A DNA stretch of 64,000 bases from Mauremys mutica (lineage: Eukaryota > Chordata > Testudines > Geoemydidae), in the NCBI RefSeq assembly GCF_020497125.1, contig NC_059081.1:14231105-14295104 (forward strand), given 5' to 3'. The first letter of the stretch is position 1; each line of letters opens with the position of its first letter. The translations under genes were made by a program, and so were the position numbers. Below are positions 46,905-57,815 of the stretch, in pieces. The notes below the pieces were generated by a model. It made no database searches. It saw nothing but the letters and a program-made list of their open reading frames with translations, and was not told the origin of the DNA.

Positions 46905-47598
46905 ATCAGTTTCCCCTGCAAGGTGCCAACTGAAGGTGTTGGAGAACAGAGAGATCGGGTGGCCTCCTAATGCCTGGAAAAGAGACAAAGGCCGGAGGAG
47001 GGAGTGTCAGTGCCTGTGTGGACTTCTGGGAAGTGCACGGTGTGGAAGGGGATGCTGGGATGCTTTGGAACAACTCCATACAAAGCCAGTCAGGACTCTG
47101 GGGGAGCCTCCTCTCTGAGCATACTGTCTCCAGGGCAAGAAGCTTACACCTTCCTGGGTCTGACCTCGGAGCATTCAGCATGCCCTTCCACGTCATGCAC
47201 TTTCCAAAGTGAGTCTGCCCAGGCTGGTCCTGGGGCAACCAGAGGTCCCTGCACCCCAACTCCGCAGTCAGATGTGACTCTCAGCCAGACAGTAAAACAG
47301 AAGGTTTATTAGATGACGGGAACACAGTTTAAACAGAGCTTGTTGGTACAGAAAACAGAACCCCTCTGTCAGGTCCATTTTGGGGGGTGGGGAGCCCAGA
47401 ACCAAGTTCTGGGTCTCTCCCCATTTCCCCAGCCAGCTCCAAACTGACACTCCCTCCTCTGGCCTCTGTGTCTCTTCCAGACAAGGAGGCCACCTGATCT
47501 CTTTGTCCTCAATACCTTCAGTTGGCATCTTGCAGGGGAAACTGAGGCACCCACACAGTATTCAGAGAAAATATTAAGAACATTCCCACTTCATCACA
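46905..47598 (-). repeat. LTR-like segment with 105-bp inverted ends
   Basis: On the minus strand it begins TGTGATGAAGTGGG (47598) and has AATAAACCTTCTGTTTTACT (from 47310), like an LTR with a polyadenylation signal. Its 47545-47443 part is an inverted copy, about 85% alike, of 46905-47011 (both contain GGAGGGAGTGTCAGT). I found no matching far end or target duplication, so it may be a captured or rearranged LTR fragment. Confidence 0.55.
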
Positions 47599-47792
47599 AC
47601 AGGTGCAACAAAATATAATACTGTATATTGAAGTAGGCAAGTGCTGCTTCTGACTTTCCACTTTTAATTGACCCTTGTAATCTTGTGGCACTGACGCGTT
47701 GTAGCTTCATTTTATATCGGTTTACAGGGCGGGAGCGGGGGGGCACCACCATTTTGGGCCCCACCAAAAATTATACAAACCTGCCGCCTATG

Positions 47793-48085
47793 CCCATAGG
47801 AACTCTAATCCTAAAGCAGGATGCCCTACCTATATGAACCCTAATCCTAACTCCAACTACCCTACCCATTTATAGGAACCATAACCCTAGCTTCAAGTAC
47901 CCTCCCCAAGGAACCCTAGGCCAGGGAGCTATACCCATAGGAACCATAACACTAGCTCCAAGTACCCTCTCTATAGGAACTTTAACCCCAGGGCAGGGAC
48001 CCGACCCATAGGAACCCTAACCCTAGGGTGGGGAGCCCTACTCAAGTCCCCTGCCCATAAGAACCCTAACCCTAGGGCAGGGAGC
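47793..48085. repeat. 36-bp telomere-like minisatellite, middle part
   Basis: It continues the array after the hAT-like element: GGAACCCTAACCCTAGGG, GGCAGGGAGC, CTCCAAGTACCCT and CCCATAGG units. These are better preserved than the left part. Confidence 0.85.
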
Positions 48086-48495
48086 TAAGTTCCCTGTAAG
48101 TTGTGCGGCCCCACGGCAGGCTATCAAGGGCCACACAGGCGGGGAGAGGAACCCCTCCTCCAGCCTGGTCCTTCCCAGGCCCGTCGGAGCTACCGGGGCA
48201 AGGAGACGCTCCCCCCAGCCCAGCCCCGCCCCGCCCCGCCGGAACTGCCGGGGAGAGGAGACGCTCCCCTGGCCCAGCCTGAAGCTACTGGGGAGAGCAG
48301 CCCCTCCCCCAGCTCAGCCCAGGCCCGCTGGAATTGCCACAGCCTGGGAGAGGGACCTCTCACCCGGCCCTGAGCTGCTGCGGCAAGAGAGGGCTGAAAG
48401 GAGTTGTCTCGCACTCCCAGAGCAGCCTGCACCCCAAACCCTTCATCCAAGGCCCAACCCCAGAGCCCGCACCCCCCACAATCCATCCCATAGGC
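48086..48495. mobile_element. GC-rich insertion in the minisatellite
   Basis: TAAGTTCCCTGTAAGTTGTG begins and ACCCCCCACAATCCAT ends a block with CCGGGGAGAGGAGACGCTCC-like repeats, foreign to the 36-bp array that resumes at CCCATAGG. No clear inverted ends or duplication are found. Open frames of 90-141 residues lack domains. Confidence 0.5.
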
Positions 48496-48676
48496 ATGCT
48501 TACCACAGGGAACCTTAGCAGTAGGGCGGGGAGCCCTCCCCAAAGCAACACTAATCCTAGCTCCAAAAACCCTATTTATAGGATCCCTAACCCTGACTCC
48601 AAGTACCCTACCCATAAGAACCCTAATCCTGAGGTGCGGAGCCTTACCCGTACGACTCTAACCCTAGTGAGGTTGG
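48496..48676. repeat. 36-bp telomere-like minisatellite, right part
   Basis: Units AACACTAATCCTAGCTCC, GATCCCTAACCCTGACTCC, AAGTACCCTACCCATAAG and AACCCTAATCCTGAGG fade out at about 48676. Confidence 0.8.
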
Positions 48677-51560
48677 CAATTGTTCACCTTAGCGGGTGAC
48701 ATTGACAACAGGCTAGCTACCAGAACATGTGCCTTGAAAGCAGTATAAATGAAGAAGAGGAGGACAATGAATTGATGGATGAGAAAGAATCAGACAGGAA
48801 GAGACTCAATAATCTACATTGGTCTGTAGGTCACAATGTGGCCATGTGTGACATAAATGGCCAAGTTGCTCCTGGATCTATGTGTGTGTGTGTGTGTATT
48901 GGGTAGGAAGAGAACGCTCCTTTGCTTCTGCTCAGCACAGTGCTGTTGGGGAGAGCAGGAATTGCTTCCTACTAATGCTCCCATGTGTTAACTGAATGGA
49001 GGGGGACATAATGAAACTAGGGCTATATTACTGCCTCCTTTCTACACCAGTTAGTGTGTGTGTTGGTGGGGAGGAGTGCACAGTGCACCAAGTGTAAGAG
49101 TGCAGAGATGCCAGGCAGCAGAATGTACTGCTCTGAGACACAATTCTCCCTAGGGTCTCCCTCTCCATTGCAGCTCTGATGTATCCCCTCCAGCCTGCCT
49201 CTGGCTGTCAAATCCAGAACAAGTTCAAAGGGTTTGGTAATCAAACTCTTGGTGGGGCAGAAACAGCTCCCAAGGTACCAGATGGAGAATTCAGGAGGTT
49301 GAGCCTGAATGGCAAAGAAAGACATTGGGAAAGAAATTAAATGAGCTGAATTTAAACAAGATTATAGCAAACAACTAAATCAAAATTCAGAGGCAGCCAT
49401 TTAAAAGAGTCAGAGGAACTGCTGAGGGAGAAGCTTACAAAAATCCAAAGGCAAAGCAAATTTAAAGAAACAGACATCAGGTGTGATACATATGTGTGGT
49501 TGTCATCATGGCCCACACTGGGGATTGGAGCATGGACAAATAGGAGTAAGAGTGTAGGTTGCTATAGCTTGGGGCTGTGATAGGCTCACATCCTTTGTGG
49601 ATTAGACAAAGACGGGAAACACTCCCTGTGACTAGTGGAGACTATACTCAGAAGAAAACCCCTCCTACTGTTGCCTGTATTTTTCAGAGGGCTACAGATA
49701 TCCAGACAGAGGCCTCTGTAAACTGCTTCTTCTCATGTATGAGGCCAAATTTGCTTTCACTTACATGCATGCAGCTCCATGGAAATCAATAGGGTTCTAC
49801 AAGTGTAATGGAGAATAGAGTTTGACCCAAGGGGTCTGTAGTGTGTGAATGTGAGTGTGTCACACACACACAGTCCTGCAAGGAGCCTCTCACATAGATT
49901 ATGTTGGAGTCTGACTAAGAGCGAATAGTCAGCAGTGTCTGCCTCTTCTTTATTGCAAAATCCGGACAACTACATCAGGTACAACTGTGCATCTGAGACA
50001 TCATCTATAACAGTAAAAAAGGTCTTTATTTTATAAACAGTATATAGCAAATATATCTGTACAAAATACTCTACAAATCTCCTGGAAAGCCTTCTTGAAA
50101 GTTCTCCATCCATACAGAAGGCTTCTGGAAGGTCTTCAGACATGTGGAAAAGGAAGCACATTTTCCACAGATTTCCTTTATTTTGGCAGCTAAGGCTGCT
50201 ATCTTGTTTCTTCTTCAAAAAAGGAGGCAGACTAGGCATTCTGGTTAGCATGCAGCTGGGACACATGCAAAAATCAGAACTGATGATGTGTTTTGCAACA
50301 TATAGGACGCTTGTTATGCACAAAGGGGCAGCACACTGTGAATGTTTCCAATATCTTGGCAAGAGTACAACCTGCTATAGATAAGTTTGTATAAAATTGG
50401 CTTTTCAACAAGGTTGGCATTTCAGAGACTGAAGCATAATAAAGCAGTAGCGATGTTAAACTATCAGCTCACATCTGTTCTTACGTGTGAAAAGGGTTAT
50501 TACTTATCTCACATTATGGATGGAATATAAAATCCTAGGGACGATATCAGTGGCAGTTTTTGTTTGCTTTATTTGTTTATTTTACTGCTTGCAGAAGGTG
50601 CTGGATCACCAGCTCCAGAGACTAAAGCCCTTTATTTATCTACCGAACAGGTGCAGCATGGACAGTCACAGCACAAGTTTCCCCACACCAGCCTGCCAAC
50701 ATGTCTCAGCAGTGATCTAGTCTCCATACACATTCAGTCCCTGGCATCCCTGCTGAGGCTGCTACCTAGGGAGTGGTGTTGTGCCAACAACGCTGGTGGT
50801 TTCTGTGATATGGAGACCTGCCCACTAGGAACATGACCAAGACAACCACATTACATCATACACCAAGCAGCCACAGACAGCCATCATATTGTAGGATTTA
50901 GGTTTTAAATAATGCCACTGACATTATAGGTTTGATCACTACCAAATTAGGCCAGATTCAGAAGACCCAGACGTGAAGGGCCTCCTACTGCATTATTAAT
51001 TCCATTGGCCATCCAGATTCTAACAGGAGTTAAACGAAACTAAAATACAGGAAAATCAATGCAGGAACGTAGAACTTCAGCCGCATACCTTTTTTTTAAA
51101 GAAAAGGAAGGTTTGTGTGAATTTAAATGTGCGAAAACAATGAAGAGAAAGGTCACAGAAAGGAAATGGAAAAATGTATCGACATAAAGTCATGCATTTC
51201 CCAAGCATTGTGTGTGTGTCATTTGGCAATAAATACAATAGAAATCAAAACAAGGTCAAGACAAATGTATAAGCAAGTGGAAAGAAAGAAGCACGTGTCA
51301 GCCTAAGCAAATGACTGGAAGGATTGGAGAATTAAATAAGAAAAATGAGGAGGGAAAAAAGGTGTGTGGGGGGGCAAATATGCTTGCCCACCCTGGGCAC
51401 TAAAATGCCTCTTTACTGCACTGCCCTCATCCCCAAGGGGAAGCCAGCAACCTCACAGGCCTTGGCCCTCTCTGACCTGCCCCGCTCCTCGCTTTTTAAA
51501 CTCTTTCGTCACCATGGTCGTTTTTTGGAAGGGTGGGAGGACCTCAGTTTCATTATTTGC
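48677..51560. other. Intergenic stretch with one GT microsatellite
   Basis: A (GT)n run lies at about 48881-48898. I recognise no repeat family or exon in the rest; frames up to 130 residues are without domains. Confidence 0.4.
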
Positions 51561-51575
51561 CCTAGGACCCCAAAA

Positions 51576-52025
51576 CAGGGCTGCCACCCGTCTGGTTTTA
51601 CCTGGACAGTCCAGTTTTTGGCTTCTGTGTCCAGGTGCCATTTAGAGTTCCCAGGTGCCTGGTTTATTACCAGAAAGTCAAGTCAAAAAGAGGACCTGGC
51701 AGCCCGCCAAAAGTCCGGTTACTGCAGGGCGGGGGAGGTGCCAGGTCATTAACCTGTGCCAGCCCCTGCTCAACCAGGGCTGCCTCTCCCTTGCTGGCAG
51801 GCTGCTTGTCAGGCTGCAGCAGCTCCTGTCCCAGCCCCAGAACAGAGGGAGCCCAGCGGGAGTGGGGTGGAGGTGGAGACAATCCAGCGAGCAACAGGGG
51901 GAGGGTGCAGAGGAGTGAGGTACAGTGGGTGGGACCTTAGGGAGGAAGAGGCAGGGGCAGGGCCTTGGCGAAGAGGTGAGGCCTCAAGGGACCAGTTACC
52001 AGCAATTAGAAAGGTGGCAACCCTA
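51576..52025. mobile_element. hAT-type element CAGGGCTGCCACC ... GGTGGCAACCCTA with 8-bp duplication
   Basis: The ends are inverse with few mismatches. CCCCAAAA flanks both sides (51568-51575 and 52026-52033), within a longer shared ACCCCAAAA. The 450-bp interior is GC-rich with no transposase frame. The 154-residue open frame across it carries no domain. Confidence 0.82.
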
Positions 52026-52124
52026 CCCCAAAAACCTCTGTGCAGCCATGCTTTAGGAGTCTTAGCCAATAGCCTCGGTTTTAAGCCTCCTGTCATTATA
52101 TCATGTTTAACAAACAGGCATAAG

Positions 52125-53472
52125 TGTGATGGGATCCCTGGGGTACAGCCTGGGATTGTGGGACCACTGTGCCCCCTTAACTCTCTCCAGCCTGGGCTGT
52201 GTCTCACAATGCCTTGCTAGTGACAAGCAGCAAACCACTCCAGGTGCTGTTAGCACTCAGCACAACTGCATGTGGAGGCCCACACCCAGCTAGGCTGCAG
52301 GAATGCTCCCAGAGCCACACATAAATCACACAGCGAAAGGCACCAGCCAAATCCCCCCAGCTCACTGCTCAAGACGAGCAGTGCAAATTTATTAATTGGT
52401 TCACCACTTCATCGATGGAAAGTGGATATATACACCAGCCTTTGTAAACCTGAGCAAACACCCTTGCCAAACACTTCAGGCAAACTCACTGGTGAAGATA
52501 AACAGTTAAACAAATTTATTAACTACAAGTTTATTAACTACAAAAATATAGATTTTAAGTGATTATAAGTGATAGGCAAAAAGTCAGAGTTAGGGCTAGG
52601 CTACACTGGCTTGTGTAGTTGCAGCAGAGTGCTGGGAGAGCTCTCTCCCAGCGCTCTAGAAGAACCACCTCCATGAGGGGCGTAGCTCCCAGTGCTGGTG
52701 CACTGTCTACGCTGGCACTTTAAAGCGCTGAAACTTGCTGCACTCCGGGGGGTGTTTTTTCACACCCGAGTGAGAAAGTTGCAGTGCTGTAAAGTGCCAG
52801 TGTAGACAAGCCCTATGTTACCAAAAGAAAATAAAATATAAGCACGCAGTCTAAACTCTCAACCCTATTAGACTGGGTAACATCTAGATTAAGTAGTTTT
52901 TCCTCATCCCATTGAATATTGCAGTTCATAGTACACGGTTTTCACCCTTGAAACCTGGGCCAGTCCCCTCTGTTGGGGACTTCAGTCCTCTGAGTGTCCT
53001 TGTTGCTTACGGTGTGTCCTGTTTTATACCCTTAGTCCATGTGTTTGGAGAACACAAGTCCAGGCGTGCCTGGTGGGCATTGCTGAATCACCAGGCAAGG
53101 TTGAGCAATTCCCCTGGCATGGCCTTATGCAGGCGAGTCACTGAATTGTAACTTGCTTGCTGGACAATGGTTGTTGATGGTTGTTTGACACCTGCCTGGG
53201 CGTTAGTTACTTTCCTTGCTGTTGTCTCTGGGGAGCTAATATCTGGCTGATTCCCCAATTTACAGCATGTTTTACTGACAACCATACAACCCACTCTCAT
53301 AAGTTCATATGCACTAATGATGTACATATTTAGATAGAACAGTGACTTTCACCAGATCATAACCTTTCCCCTGATGCCTTATATGGCATGCTTTATATGC
53401 AAGATCACAATTATATATACACATGAGGAATATGGGGTTACAGGATGCTCTCCCAAGGTATAGAATGTCACA
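52125..53472 (-). mobile_element. Solo LTR, 1.35 kb including a nested MITE, with perfect 5-bp duplication ATAAG
   Basis: The ends TGTGATGGG and GAATGTCACA give TG...CA on either strand. ATAAG flanks both sides (52120-52124 and 53473-53477). The minus strand carries AATAAATTTG (near 52393) late in the element, so it probably reads leftward. No internal coding region remains. A foldback MITE at 52593-52813 lies inside. Confidence 0.87.
52593..52813. mobile_element. Foldback MITE nested in the solo LTR
   Basis: GGGCTAGGCTACACTGGC and GCCAGTGTAGACAAGCCC are inverse. GCTGGGAGAGCTCTCTCCCAGC and CACTTTAAAGCGCTGAAACT / AGTTGCAGTGCTGTAAAGTG make internal palindromes. TA precedes and follows the unit, which would fit a TA duplication, but a 3-bp TWA site is also possible. 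Confidence 0.8.
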
Positions 53473-53794
53473 ATAAGCATAAGTAAGAGATGTTTATCTG
53501 AACCAGTTTATATCTTGCTTTGGCTCTTCATGTAGCTTTTCAGTTTGGTTATAACAAAGTTCAGAACTCATCCTCACTGACTGGTCAAACCATGTTATAT
53601 CTAGTCATGGTCAGAAAGTTTGAAAATAGTCAAATTTTTGAAGCAAAATGGACAAAGTATTTTCCAATACATTATTTTCCATGGAGATTGATTTCACTTT
53701 TAAAGTCAGTTTTACTTATAACTTGTTTTAGCCACAGATGTATTGAAAAACAGTTGTTAATCGCAGCTGAAAATAATATGCAGACAGGACGCAT

Positions 53795-53995
53795 TAGTAG
53801 AGCTGGTTGGAAACATTCTTCCGCAGAAAATGTATTTATTTATTTATTTGGTGGACATTCAAATACACAAATAGTTTTCAGCTGAAATTCAGGATTTTAA
53901 TTTAAAAAATTTAAATTTTCCACAGAAATCAGATACTTTTCACACACACACACAAAAAATCCTTTAGTTGGAAACCAAATTTTGACCAGCCCTAC
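53795..53995. repeat. MITE relic AGAGCTGGTTGGAAA ... TTTTGACCAGCCCT
   Basis: The ends are roughly inverse (AG(A/G)GCTGGT). The interior has TATTTATTTATTTATTT and a short CA run. It resembles 8640-8990 in composition. Confidence 0.55.
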
Positions 53996-54023
53996 ACATT
54001 ATAGTGGGTAAATCAGAGGATAA

Positions 54024-54145
54024 GATTCATAGTCTTAGATTCTAAGACCAGAAGAGACCATTGTGATCATTTAGTCTGACCTCCTGCATAAGACAGGCCA
54101 TGGGTCTTCCCCAAAATAATTCCTGTTTGAAGAGCAGGATGTAAC
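54024..54145 (-). repeat. CR1 LINE 3' end (antisense)
   Basis: CTTAGATTCTAAGACCAGAA, GAGACCATTGTGATCATTTA, GTCTGACCTCCTGCATAAG and CAGGCCATGGGTCTTCCCC are a familiar inverted CR1 tail. Confidence 0.88.
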
Positions 54146-54149
54146 ACAT

Positions 54150-56030
54150 GGCTAAACCAGTTGGATATAGTACCCCACCTAAACTTCGTCTTTTGTTGCT
54201 GGATGATGTTAATTATCTGCCATATTCTGCCAAACATGTGACTGCATTTTAGTAGTTAGTAATGTGATTATATAAATGCTTCAGGATGAATGGATCCACA
54301 GCCCAGAAACCTACTCAACATAGTTTTCACCACAACTATAAAGGGAGGAATTATTCATCTGTATTTAGTTAATTAAACTATTATATTCACAATTAATATG
54401 GAGAAACTATGTACTTCACAAATGAAGGTAATGCCTAGAGTGGTTGCATGATATAAATATTAGCAAAAGGGGCCCTTAGATAGTAGGTTTTGTACTGTAG
54501 ATTGATCTGGCCTAAACATTAAACCCTTTTCTCTTCTCCCTTTTAGTTTTGCTGCTTTTGCTATAATCTTTGTTAGAAACTGATTGGAAAGACTTGTCCG
54601 AATCTTCTACAGTCATCCATCAATCAGTGTCAGCAATGAGTCCTGAAGCAGTCCTGGTTTTACAATTGTCTACACTGTTGTTTTAGCACCTCTTTCTGGA
54701 AAAAGCATTGATAATAATCCAGATGTATTTTTTCTGAACATTGGAGCGGAACCCTTCAAACCTGGGTGGAGTTTGAATCCAGATCTAATCTTTATGCCTT
54801 GGGCCCACCTCCAGATTTTCACAATAATAAAAAATGTTTCTGTTTTCAGCATTAGCTTTATTATGTTTCACCTCCTTTTATTTAAGGTTGCCCCAGGGTT
54901 TTTGAGCATACATTCTTTCTGAATTCTGATTCAACAAGATACTTATACATGCATTGCACCATAAACATGTCAGTAGTCCTACTGAAGTCAATGGGAATAT
55001 AAATGTGCTTAATGACAGGAATGTGCCTCGATACCTTGGTGATATGGAGGCACTGAATTAAAGCATGGTCTAGACAGGATCTCAGGTTTCCCCTTGTCCC
55101 TTTGTTCCTGTTTATTATGGCAATGTATTTTGGACACAGTCTCTGCTGGTATAAATTGGCACTACTCCACTGGAGTAGCATTGATTTATATCAGTAAAGA
55201 ATTTGGGGTGTGTACTCTCAAGGAACCCAAATAATATTTCCATACTTGTGTTTGGATTTTTTTTTTGGATGAGATCTGGGCTTCTGATAGTATTTCCATC
55301 ATCCAAGTATTGACGTCCTCTGAGCAGGCCAGGTCTTGCATAAACAGAAATCACGAACAAATAGAAATACTGGAAACACAAAGTAGTATTAGAGCTTATG
55401 TCTTTTATTACTTACCCACTGGATCCTTTACAGACTGGAAAAGTAGGATGAGAAACCTCTTCCAAGAACAATATTAAGTCATTCCATAGAAGGTGCTAAA
55501 ATATAATGATTGACCATCTGTTTTCAATGAGTAAGCAGTCTCTTTTTATAGAGTTGTGATCAAATTCCAGTAGGTAACATTCTCTGAGTTATCTGTTATT
55601 CACATTGTTTTTATTTCTGTTCCTTAGGTAAGTGTTGAACTCCATGTCCATTGTTCATATAATATAATCACTTTGCAAAACTATACCAGCCTTTATTAGT
55701 ACAATGCGAGAAATTATCACATATTCCTTCTGAAAGTCTTATGAAGATCTTCCATTCCAAATAAATTCAAAGACACCAACAGGGAGTGGCAGTTGTGCAT
55801 GGGAGAAACAAGACGCATTTCTGGAGTGTGTAGCACCAATCTGTTTCAAGGTAACCTTCTCATACAATTTCTCAATGGAAATTCCCCGCTGCTTAGCACA
55901 ATCTTGCTGCCGTTCAATGTGCAGTAGAGCAAAGATAATGTTTCATGCTACTAAATGGGATTCCGATTGTGTATGGTCAAAAAGTTTTATGGCATTTTGT
56001 TGCTTTCTATTGAAAACTGAAACCTGTTAT
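54150..56030. other. Intergenic stretch, nothing recognised but a hairpin relic
   Basis: 55140-55200 (CTGGTATAAATTGGCAC ... GATTTATATCAG) is a short foldback of the hairpin family. Otherwise no feature is seen. Confidence 0.4.
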
Positions 56031-56034
56031 AATT

Positions 56035-57306
56035 TAGTGGTTCCCAAACATTTTACTACGATGACCCACTGTAACGGGGTCGGACTCACCCCCGCGGCGC
56101 CTCCTGCTGGTTGCTCTGGGGAATTAGCTCAGTTCCAGTCGAGAGCACCCTCTGCAGGCTGGTGATCCACCTGTCTTCTGCCCCCCCCCCCCCCATGTCC
56201 CTCCCTGGACCCAGTGCCCTCTTACATGGGGTGCTGCCCCCTAGCAGTAACCCCTTTCTCTTAGGGTCTCCCCTCCTTGGGGAACCCTCACCCTCTATCC
56301 CCACCTTGCCTCAGTATTTGGCTACTGACAGTCATTGTCTAGCCCCACACTCTGGGGCAGGCTGCAGTATCAGCCTATTCATCACAGGCAAAGGGGTTTG
56401 GACCTGCTGCCTTGGCCTACCCCTAGGTTGCCCTCTGCAACCCACAGTACCTATTGGCCCACTGCTAGGCCACAGCCTGGGGCTTTCTAGGCTGGAGCTC
56501 CCCGGCTCCTCAGCCTTCCCCAGCCCTGCTGCCCTCAGGTATCCAGTTTCAAGCTAAGCAGCCAAGCCCATCCCTCTCTGAAGGCAGAGAGAGACTGTCT
56601 TGCCCCTGGCTTCCCTGGCCTTCTTATAAGGCCTGTGGCTCAGTTTGGGGCATGGCCTCACCTGCAGCCACTTCCCCAATCAGCCCAGGCTAAAGGCTGT
56701 CTTCTCAAGCCCTGCCAGGCCACTTTTTAAACCCCTTCAGGGAAGGAGCAAGGGTTCACCCTGCTACACCCACCAACTGCATTTGTCTTTTTTTTGCAAA
56801 TCTCCCCACCCCCCCACACACACACTATTACATATATGCACCTTCTGTCCTGGCACTGCAATTCTAATCCCAGGTTGGTGCAGAGGGGAGGCTCCAGGGG
56901 TGAGGGTTGGAGAGCAATTCCACCCCACTCTCACCCCTCAGTGGCAGCTCCTGTCCCGCGGGTCTGGATTTGGCTCCCTGCTCCAGGCCTTGTGACCTAG
57001 TGCATGGGATCACAGTGTCACTTGGGCAGCCAGGCCAAACCTGAGTGACGCTGAAATCCCAGGCACCAGGTCGCAACACCCAGAGCAGGGAGCTAGGCCA
57101 AGCCCTGTGGGACAGAAACTGCTGCTGCAGGCTGAGCACAGGGTGGGCTTGCTCTCCAACCCCCTCGTCTAGGCCTCCCATCCATACTGTGCCAAGAGAA
57201 ATGTATGTTTGACTAGGCTAGGGCCCGGTGTTGGGTTAATCCAGCCTTGGATGTGGTGACCCATCTGGAGCCTTCCCACAACCCACTGGTGGGTTGGGAG
57301 CCACTG
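56035..57306. mobile_element. Charlie-like hAT relic split by a solo LTR
   Basis: It starts TAGTGGTTCCCAAACATTTT and ends GGTTGGGAGCCACTG, inverse terminal motifs. The LTR at 56070-56768 separates the first 35 bp from the rest. No clear 8-bp duplication survives. Confidence 0.6.
56070..56768 (-). mobile_element. Solo LTR with perfect 5-bp duplication CCCAC
   Basis: Ends TGTAACGGGG and CCCTGCTACA give TG...CA. CCCAC lies at 56065-56069 and 56769-56773. The minus strand has TATA-like TTTAAAAAGTGG (about 56735-56724), suggesting leftward orientation. The 148-residue open frame inside has no domain. Confidence 0.87.
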
Positions 57307-57504
57307 TTAGGGAAACATTGCATATGGGGTAAACTGAGAGAGGCTTTGTCTAGAACCTCAGTGATTATCTGCAGTCTGAGAAATAGTGGTCTAATCTTCA
57401 CAATCAACTTGATCCTCCATCAAACACCTTCAGACAGGACTTGATCTCCAGTGGGAATATTAGAACATTGGTGAGTGATGCATATTTTATTAGCGTCCTT
57501 GTGC

Positions 57505-57815
57505 TGCTTCACACAATGCACAACCTGTGGAACTCATTGCCAGGTGATGTTGTGAAGGCCAAAAGTATAACTGGGTTCAAAAAAGAATTAGATAAGTTCA
57601 TGTAGGGTAGGTCCATCAATGGCTATTAGCCAAGATTGCTAAGTCTCTGACTGCCAGAAGCTGGGACTGGATGACAGGAGATGGATCAATTGATAATTGC
57701 ATTGTTCCATTCATTCCCTCTGAAGCATCTGGCATTGGCCACTGTCAGAAGACAGGATACTGGACTAGATGGACCATTGGTCTGACCTAGTATGGCCATT
57801 CTTATGATCTTATGC
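57505..57815 (+). repeat. CR1 LINE 3' end
   Basis: AACCTGTGGAACTCATTGCC, GGGTTCAAAAAAGAATTAGA, TCTGGCATTGGCCACTGTCA and GATACTGGACTAGATGGACC, then TATGGCCATTCTTATG at the 3' terminus: end of ORF2 and the 3'UTR of CR1. Confidence 0.93.

Larger units (their letters stand above)
45217..47792. mobile_element. 2.58-kb hAT-like non-autonomous element inserted in the minisatellite
   Basis: The left end CATGGGCGCCAACTT and the right end AACCTGCCGCCTATG are imperfect inverse copies (CAT(G/A)GGCG(C/G)CA). CCCATAGG occurs on both sides (45209-45216 and 47793-47800), an 8-bp duplication as hAT elements make. CCCATAGG is also part of the host 36-bp unit, but the array is cut within one unit and resumes at the same octamer, which supports a true duplication. 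The interior holds a 70-bp palindromic satellite, a C-rich repeat and an LTR-like segment, with no transposase frame. Confidence 0.8.

Noticed and set aside
44860..48676. True interstitial telomere or CRISPR-like array
   Set aside because: Units are about 36 bp and diverged, without a pure (CCCTAA)n run, and there are no constant repeats with unique spacers; minisatellite is the better description.
51345..52220. Cluster of open frames of 87-154 residues on both strands
   Set aside because: They coincide with the hAT-type element 51576-52025 and the following LTR; no transposase or retroviral signature.
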